10,126 bases of DNA, from positions 1-10,126 of the forward strand of contig JAISBG010000673.1 in assembly GCA_031266315.1 (NCBI GenBank), read 5' to 3'. Positions 5,638 through 10,126 of the stretch are shown in pieces. This stretch comes from Planctomycetaceae bacterium (GTDB lineage Bacteria > Planctomycetota > Planctomycetia > Pirellulales > Thermoguttaceae). Within the stretch, counting starts at the first letter, position 1. Each line of letters opens with the position of its first letter. The notes beneath the pieces were generated by a model. The model searched no databases, was not told the origin of the DNA, and worked only from the letters and a program-made list of their open reading frames with translations. The translations under genes and the position numbers were made by a program.

Positions 5638-7599
5638 ATGAAACGTTTATTTCCAATGTTTGTACAGATGATTGTATTGGAGTTGTTTATCTTTTTATGT
5701 TGTTACCGGATTGGGTTGACGCAAACGGTTGAGTCTAGTTTGCCGCTGGCTGTTAAGATTGACGCTTCACAACATGGAACGGAAATCTCGCCGTTTATTT
5801 ACGGACAATTTATTGAACATCTGGGACGTTGTATTAACGGCGGCGGTATCTGGGCGGAAATGCTGGAAGACCGGAAATTCTTTTATCCTGTCGGTGATAA
5901 GGAATCCGCGTGGAAAGCAATTTACGATTGCAATCTCCGCATGACCGAACAACAACCGTTTGTCGGAAAACATTCGCCGGAATCCTTCACCACAGAAAAT
6001 GAAGAACCGCGTTGGCTCGGTGTTTGGCAAAACGGGTTGGCTGTACGAAAAGGGAAAAAATATAACGGTTATGCGTGGGTCAAACCTTCCGAAGGTATCC
6101 AACGAATCGAAGTTCATTTTCATTGGAGTGACAAAAAAGAAGATCACGACGCGTTCAAAATGCCCGTCAACATTGGTGATTTTTATAAAGTCGAATTTGT
6201 TTATGAACCAATTAATGATTTCGATAATGTGATGATTGAAATTGCGGCATTCGGCAAGGGAACGTTTACGGTTGGGTGTGTTAGTTTGATGCCGTCCGAC
6301 AACATCAACGGTTTGCGTGCCGATACGCTGGAATTATTGAAACGGCTTGACTCGCCGATTTATCGTTGGCCCGGCGGGAATTTTGTGAGCGGTTACGAAT
6401 GGAAAGACGGCATCGGAGACCGTGATAAACGTCCGCCGCGCAAAAATCCGGCATGGAAAGGAGTTGAACCGAATGATTTTGGGGTCAATGAATTTTTGCA
6501 GTTTTGTAAGATTCTTAAAACAGAGCCGTATATTGCCGTCAACACGGGAAACGGCGAAGTGGAAAATGCGATACAAGAACTCGAATATGTCAACGGCAAC
6601 TCACAAACACCAATGGGGCAACTTCGCGCCAAACATGGTTTTCCCGAACCTTACAACGTAACGTGGTGGGGTATTGGTAACGAGATGTACGGGAATTGGC
6701 AAATCGGTCATATTCCGGCTGAGAAATACGTTGAAAAACACAACGCTTTTGTTGACGCTTTCCGTGCCAAAGACCCGAAAATTAAGGTAATCGGAGTCGG
6801 CAATGTTGGAAAATGGGACGAAGCGTTTTTGCCCGGAACCGCGAAACATCTCGATTTAATTAGCGAACATTTTTATGTCGGAGCATCGAAAGATAATGTT
6901 ACGGAACACGTCAAGCAAATACCGAATGAAGTGAAACGGATTGCCGATGCGCATCGGAATTACAGGAAAACGTTGCAACATTTCAAAGATGTTACGGTTC
7001 CGATTGCGCTGGACGAATGGAATTACTGGCACAACACGCCGCAAATTTTCGGGGAATTGGGTATCCGGTACAATATTAAGGACGGTCTCGGAATTGCGGC
7101 GGGGCTTCACGAATTTGCCCGACAATCGGACGTGTATTTTATGGCGAACTACGCTCAAACCGTCAACGTAATCGGTTGCATCAAGACGAGTAAAACCACC
7201 GCCAAAATGGAAACAACCGGACTTGTTTTGGAACTTTATCGTAAGCATTTCGGCAATTTACCGGTTAAAACGGAAACAGATTTATCAAACGGAAATCCTA
7301 TTGATATTCAAGCGGCGTTGTCCGGCAACATGCTCATGCTCACCGTTGGAATTATCAACACATTGGGACGTGATAGGACAATAAAACTAGACATTCAAAA
7401 TTTCGACGTGTCCAGCAAAATTAAAATTTTAACCCGCTTTGAAATTACCGATCCCGAAAATGACCCAAACGGTTTCAATGACCCCGACCAAACGTCCCGA
7501 ATCGAAATTAGAGAAATAAAAAATACAACATTCGACGGTCATGTTTCTGTCAAACCTTACAGCGTAACATTACTAAAGTTCGGCAAAACACCGTTCTGA
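5638..7599 (+). CDS. Secreted alpha-L-arabinofuranosidase, GH51
   Basis: This enzyme hydrolyses terminal alpha-L-arabinofuranosyl residues from arabinan, arabinoxylan or related plant polymers. The 653-residue product has an N-terminal hydrophobic stretch (about 8-21) after MKR, consistent with a signal peptide cut near residue 28, so it should act in the periplasm or outside. Residues 38-80 contain ISPFIYGQFIEHLGRCINGG and IWAEML, typical of GH51. Residues 90-220 look like an inserted beta-rich, carbohydrate-binding-like domain. The TIM barrel (about 225-500) holds the acid/base Glu349 in IGNEMYGNW and the nucleophile Glu460 in ALDEWNYW. The C-terminal beta domain (about 525-650) ends in YSVTLLKF. 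ATG 5638 has a GGGAG ribosome site at 5624-5628. It is alone: no transporter, regulator or other glycosidase is in the window. The GH51 assignment is firm; the natural substrate is not known. Confidence 0.93.
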   Translation: MKRLFPMFVQMIVLELFIFLCCYRIGLTQTVESSLPLAVKIDASQHGTEISPFIYGQFIEHLGRCINGGGIWAEMLEDRKFFYPVGDKESAWKAIYDCNLRMTEQQPFVGKHSPESFTTENEEPRWLGVWQNGLAVRKGKKYNGYAWVKPSEGIQRIEVHFHWSDKKEDHDAFKMPVNIGDFYKVEFVYEPINDFDNVMIEIAAFGKGTFTVGCVSLMPSDNINGLRADTLELLKRLDSPIYRWPGGNFVSGYEWKDGIGDRDKRPPRKNPAWKGVEPNDFGVNEFLQFCKILKTEPYIAVNTGNGEVENAIQELEYVNGNSQTPMGQLRAKHGFPEPYNVTWWGIGNEMYGNWQIGHIPAEKYVEKHNAFVDAFRAKDPKIKVIGVGNVGKWDEAFLPGTAKHLDLISEHFYVGASKDNVTEHVKQIPNEVKRIADAHRNYRKTLQHFKDVTVPIALDEWNYWHNTPQIFGELGIRYNIKDGLGIAAGLHEFARQSDVYFMANYAQTVNVIGCIKTSKTTAKMETTGLVLELYRKHFGNLPVKTETDLSNGNPIDIQAALSGNMLMLTVGIINTLGRDRTIKLDIQNFDVSSKIKILTRFEITDPENDPNGFNDPDQTSRIEIREIKNTTFDGHVSVKPYSVTLLKFGKTPF

Positions 7600-7609
7600 A
7601 AGAGTAACA

Positions 7610-7654
7610 CAAAGGAAAACTTGCAATCCTACTGTGTTCCCTGTTTATTGGCGG
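7610..7654 (+). repeat. Short dispersed repeat, copy 2 (partner at 1484-1521)
   Basis: AACACAAAGGAAA, then the 16-base core ACTTGCAATCCTACTG, then a CCCT...ATTGGCGG run repeat the 1484-1521 sequence. The copy fills most of the gap between the arabinofuranosidase stop and the cytidylyltransferase start. Confidence 0.5.
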
Positions 7655-7678
7655 TATTATTATGGTATATTGATCGAC

Positions 7679-8809
7679 ATGGATATTTTAACGAGTTGTT
7701 TATTTATTGGTGTTCTTGTGCTTTTGATTGCAGCAACAGTTGCGATTAGGGCGTTGCGGTGTTATGTTGATTTCGGTGTTGATCCGGCAATTTTGGATAC
7801 ATTTCGAACACGGATTCGTGCTTGGTGGTTGTTGTTCGGTTTATTGGCGGCGGCTTTTATCTGCGGTCCTCTGGTAACAACACTCTTTTTCTTCATTTTA
7901 TCCATCGTTATCCTTCGGGAATACATCACCCTAACACCCAAAAGTCCCGCTGACCATCAGACATTGTTTTGGATTTACGTTTTTTTTACGCCGTTGCAAT
8001 TTATTATGGTCGGCATCAATCCCGATTGGTTTGTCTCTAAAACAGGATTGGCTCCCTATCAGTTTTTTTCCATTCTTCTGCCGGGTTATGTTTTTTTGAT
8101 TCTTCCCGGTTCGATGGCGGCGTCCGGTGATCCGAAACGTTTTCTGGAACGAACCGCAAAACTCCAACTCGGTTTAATTATCTGTGTTTATTCCTTGAGT
8201 TACGCTCCGGCATTGCTGACAATCGACCTTCCCGTCGCCTCGCCGATTCCTGAAGAAATGCCAACCGCCGCCATTCTGGATCACGGTTTGGAAAATACCG
8301 TTCTCGAAACGCTCCGCCCCCAAGAAGAAGAAACACCGGAACTTAACCAAACCGAACAATCATTACCGGCTTTTTATCACCGAATCTTACCCATGTTGAG
8401 CGGAAAACATTTTCAACTTCTTTTCTTTTTTGTTCTTGTTGTTCAACTGGGCGATGTGTTTCAGTATCTTTGGTCGCACGCTTCACGCCGTCATGTTGTT
8501 GCTCCGAAAATTAACTCCAATAAAACATGGGAAGGTGTTTTGGGCGGAGCGGTTACAACCGCATTATTGGGTGTTTCACTTTGGTATTTTACGCCGTTTC
8601 CCAAATGGTGGCAGGCTGGTTTGATTGCGTTGATTGCTTCCTTGATGGGGTTCGCCGGCAATATGACCATGTCCGCTATTAAACGTGATCGCGGTGTGAG
8701 CGGGTACGGAACATTAATTCAAGGACACAGCGGCTTTTTAGACCGGATTGACTCCCTTTGTTTCGCCGCTCCGGTGTTTTATCACCTCGCCTGGCTGTTC
8801 AGCAGGTAA
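7679..8809 (+). CDS. cdsA: Phosphatidate cytidylyltransferase (CDP-diglyceride synthase)
   Basis: This integral membrane enzyme makes CDP-diacylglycerol from phosphatidic acid and CTP, the branch point of phospholipid synthesis. From ATG 7679 it has 376 residues. The C-terminal half shows the family core: QLGDVFQYLW (256-265), NSNKTWEGVLGG (279-290), then SAIKRDRG (332-339) and GHSGFLDRID (349-358), with the metal-binding acidic residues. The D-x-x-Q-Y-x-W variant recalls the YnbB-like branch of the family. Several hydrophobic segments occupy residues 5-25, 50-80, 95-110, 128-145 and 163-180. Residues 182-230 are an unusual soluble insert rich in Glu and Pro, making it longer than E. coli CdsA. 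A GTG at 7634 would add 15 residues, but these would lie in repeat-like sequence, so I prefer 7679. No strong ribosome site precedes either. It lies 79 bases after the arabinofuranosidase gene, with no functional link apparent. Confidence 0.88.
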   Translation: MDILTSCLFIGVLVLLIAATVAIRALRCYVDFGVDPAILDTFRTRIRAWWLLFGLLAAAFICGPLVTTLFFFILSIVILREYITLTPKSPADHQTLFWIYVFFTPLQFIMVGINPDWFVSKTGLAPYQFFSILLPGYVFLILPGSMAASGDPKRFLERTAKLQLGLIICVYSLSYAPALLTIDLPVASPIPEEMPTAAILDHGLENTVLETLRPQEEETPELNQTEQSLPAFYHRILPMLSGKHFQLLFFFVLVVQLGDVFQYLWSHASRRHVVAPKINSNKTWEGVLGGAVTTALLGVSLWYFTPFPKWWQAGLIALIASLMGFAGNMTMSAIKRDRGVSGYGTLIQGHSGFLDRIDSLCFAAPVFYHLAWLFSR

Positions 8810-8823
8810 AATAATTCATTTTT

Positions 8824-8841
8824 ACCACAGAGACCACAGAG
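8824..8841 (+). repeat. Tandem 9-bp repeat ACCACAGAG x2
   Basis: ACCACAGAG occurs at 8824-8832 and again immediately at 8833-8841, followed by AAAAGA. It lies 15 bases after the cytidylyltransferase stop. Similar ACCACAGAG-type motifs are frequent in intergenic DNA of planctomycetes and relatives, from general knowledge; the function is unknown. Confidence 0.6.
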
Positions 8842-8872
8842 AAAAGATTTTTTGAACAATTTTTTGATTAAT

Positions 8873-9232
8873 AACTCATGTTACGCACCGTAGGTAAAAA
8901 AATCACCGTTTAAGATGAATGAAAGTCAAGGTGAAGTGTTTATTCATGATTTTTAGTCCGTAGGACTTTCACGTGGATAACCCCGTGCAAACGAAGTGCA
9001 GCACGGGGTAAACGGAATCCCCTTACAACGAACTGCGTAGCAGTTCAACACACTCACGGCAAGGACAACTTTTTTCTGTTGAACTACTACGTAGTTGCGG
9101 TGGTGTATTACTCAATGCTCCGTGTTGCGTTGTACTTGCACGGGGTTATCCATGTTAAAGTCCTACGGACTTAGGAATCATGAATAATATATCTTCACCT
9201 TGACTTTTTAACTACGGTGCGTAACAGGAGTT
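8873..9232. mobile_element. MITE-like non-autonomous element, 360 bp, with terminal inverted repeats
   Basis: The ends 8873-8899 and 9206-9232 are inverted repeats matching at 25 of 27 positions, with ACGCACCGTAG as core. Both are directly flanked by TTAAT (8868-8872 and 9233-9237), a candidate 5-bp target duplication, although these bases are A+T-rich. The arms keep pairing to the centre: AAGTCAAGGTGAAG (left) near 8922, GGATAACCCCGTGCAA (8975-8990) perfectly with 9136-9151, and TAGCAGTTCAACA (9038-9050) with 9077-9089. Only about 26 bases remain as a loop. No transposase or substantial ORF lies inside, so it must move in trans if it moves at all. It fills most of the spacer between cdsA and the hemolysin III gene. 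I cannot name the parent transposon. Confidence 0.8.
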
Positions 9233-9259
9233 TTAATAAAAACCTTTGATAAAAACCCG

Positions 9260-9922
9260 ATGAAAAACGAACAGTACGATTATTATCTTACGGAAGAAAT
9301 TGCCAATGCAATTACTCATGCGATTGGTGGTTATCTTGGTGCGGCGGCGGTTGTTCTTCTTGTGATGTTCACCATTCAGAGCGGTACACAAGTTCCTTGG
9401 AAGATTGTTTCCGGTTCTATTTTTGGGGCGGCAATCATCATTCTTTATTCGGCGTCAACAATCTATCATGCCGTAACCAATTACCAAATCAAAGAAATAT
9501 GTCGGGCTTGCGACCAGATGGCAATCTATGTTTTAATTGCCGGTACTTACACGCCTTTTTGTCTTGTAACACTTAGACAAAGTCATCCGGTTATTGCTTG
9601 GACAGTTTTCGGGTCTGTTTGGGGTTTGGCGATAGCGGGTATTATTTTTAAGTTGTTTACAAAACGTCAATTCAAATATATTACCACAATAACCTATCTC
9701 GCTATGGGTTGGATAAGTGTTTTGATTCTTAAACCGTTGTATCATTTTCTTGAATTTGGCGGAATTTTTTGGCTTGTACTGGGCGGTGCCTGTTATTCAT
9801 TGGGAGTCCTCTTTTTTCTCTGGCGAAAACTACCGTTCAATCATACGATCTGGCATTTTTTTGTTCTTGCCGGTACGATTTGCCATTTTTTCTGTATTCT
9901 TTTCTATGTAATCATGGCATAG
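9260..9922 (+). CDS. Hemolysin III/TrhA (PAQR) family membrane protein
   Basis: The 220-residue product is a seven-helix membrane protein of the hemolysin III family (Bacillus HlyIII, YqfA/TrhA), related to eukaryotic PAQR receptors. The motifs are in order: E13-x2-N16-x3-H20 with G at 23-24, STIYH (66-70), DQMAIYVLIAGTYTPF (85-100) and HTIWHFFVLAG (195-205), with a further His209. The expected metal site is made of His70, Asp85, His195 and His199. Length is typical. Despite the name, hemolysis has been shown for few members; roles in membrane homeostasis or regulation are proposed for the family. ATG 9260 lies only 27 bases after the MITE-like element, so the element may supply or have replaced the upstream control region. 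No Shine-Dalgarno sequence is evident. The gene stands alone. Confidence 0.93.
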   Translation: MKNEQYDYYLTEEIANAITHAIGGYLGAAAVVLLVMFTIQSGTQVPWKIVSGSIFGAAIIILYSASTIYHAVTNYQIKEICRACDQMAIYVLIAGTYTPFCLVTLRQSHPVIAWTVFGSVWGLAIAGIIFKLFTKRQFKYITTITYLAMGWISVLILKPLYHFLEFGGIFWLVLGGACYSLGVLFFLWRKLPFNHTIWHFFVLAGTICHFFCILFYVIMA

Positions 9923-10013
9923 CAAGGCAAGAATAAAAAAAATTTCCTGATTCTACCGGATTCGGTGTTTTCCACCAGAATAGTCAAATAATTGGTAATA
10001 TTTCATCAGGTGG

Positions 10014-10124
10014 GCGACCTTTCGCTGAAAGGTCGCGTCGGCGATAGCCGACTTGCCCCTGTTGACGGTTGGTAACTTGATTCCAAAACGGAAGGCAACT
10101 CAATTTGCTATTGTTAATCTAATT
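10014..10124 (-). repeat. Dispersed repeat with two hairpins, right copy (inverted partner at 62-163)
   Basis: Read on the minus strand, 10124-10045 aligns without gaps to 62-141. It is followed by GTCGGC (10037-10042), loop GATA, GCCGAC (10047-10052), and by a 10-bp stem GCGACCTTTC (10014-10023) / GAAAGGTCGC (10027-10036) with a three-base loop. The left copy has a shorter stem with different bases in this place. The reading frame open in the left copy is broken here by a stop. Bases 9923-10013 contain no gene and only a weak hairpin. Confidence 0.65.
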
Positions 10125-10126
10125 CA

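Noticed and set aside
5767..7248. Several long antisense and alternate-frame ORFs within the arabinofuranosidase gene
   Set aside because: They overlap a clear GH51 gene and show no family motifs; they are shadows of its codon pattern.
7634..7678. GTG 7634 as start of the cytidylyltransferase
   Set aside because: The 15 extra residues come largely from a dispersed repeat; ATG 7679 leads directly into the first membrane segment. Not excluded by experiment.
8873..9232. CRISPR array or tandem repeat array in the spacer before the hemolysin III gene
   Set aside because: The repeats are inverted arms of one palindromic element, not regularly spaced direct repeats with unique spacers.
301..9922. 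A coherent new defence or biosynthetic system spanning the window
   Set aside because: The genes are well-known, unrelated families on both strands with long spacers. The novelty lies in the repeats and the poly-G junction, not in a multi-gene system.
9951..9983. Hairpin ATTCT...GGTG-TTTT-CCACC...AGAAT after the hemolysin III gene as a terminator
   Set aside because: The stem is short and interrupted, and no U run follows.

Overview
The window looks like a planctomycete (Planctomycetota) chromosome with low G+C for that phylum. The main evidence is the gene pair at 1662-3462: a DUF1559 pseudopilin-like protein with a type IV prepilin N-terminus and a C-terminal H-x9-DG motif, followed by a small lipoprotein with a carboxypeptidase-regulatory-like fold. 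Such pairs are expanded in this phylum. A secreted GH51 arabinofuranosidase suggests a plant-polysaccharide user, perhaps gut or detritus associated; that is inference.

Layout. 1-300: non-coding, with a diverged repeat and hairpin that recurs inverted at the far end of the window. 301-1230: tandem-GNAT-like acetyltransferase. 1231-1661: repeat-rich spacer with a large nested inverted repeat. 1662-2931: DUF1559 gene whose leader and body are in different frames, joined across a run of nine G. 2959-3462: partner lipoprotein. 3570-5174 (minus strand): tadA downstream of hemE. 5175-5637: spacer with a second copy of the 1239-1369 repeat. 5638-7599: secreted GH51 arabinofuranosidase. 7679-8809: CdsA-type phosphatidate cytidylyltransferase. 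8810-9259: spacer holding a 360-bp MITE-like element with 27-bp terminal inverted repeats and a possible 5-bp target duplication. 9260-9922: hemolysin III/TrhA family membrane protein. 9923-10126: spacer ending in the inverted copy of the repeat at the left edge.

How the genes relate. Most are unconnected housekeeping or envelope genes: tRNA wobble editing, haem synthesis, phospholipid synthesis. They are interspersed with surface or secreted functions: the pseudopilin/lipoprotein pair and the arabinofuranosidase. I see no defence system, phage module or CRISPR array. The unusual content is in the spacers: at least four repeat families, one of them a non-autonomous element with good boundaries, and a poly-G tract placed where slippage would switch a surface protein gene on or off.
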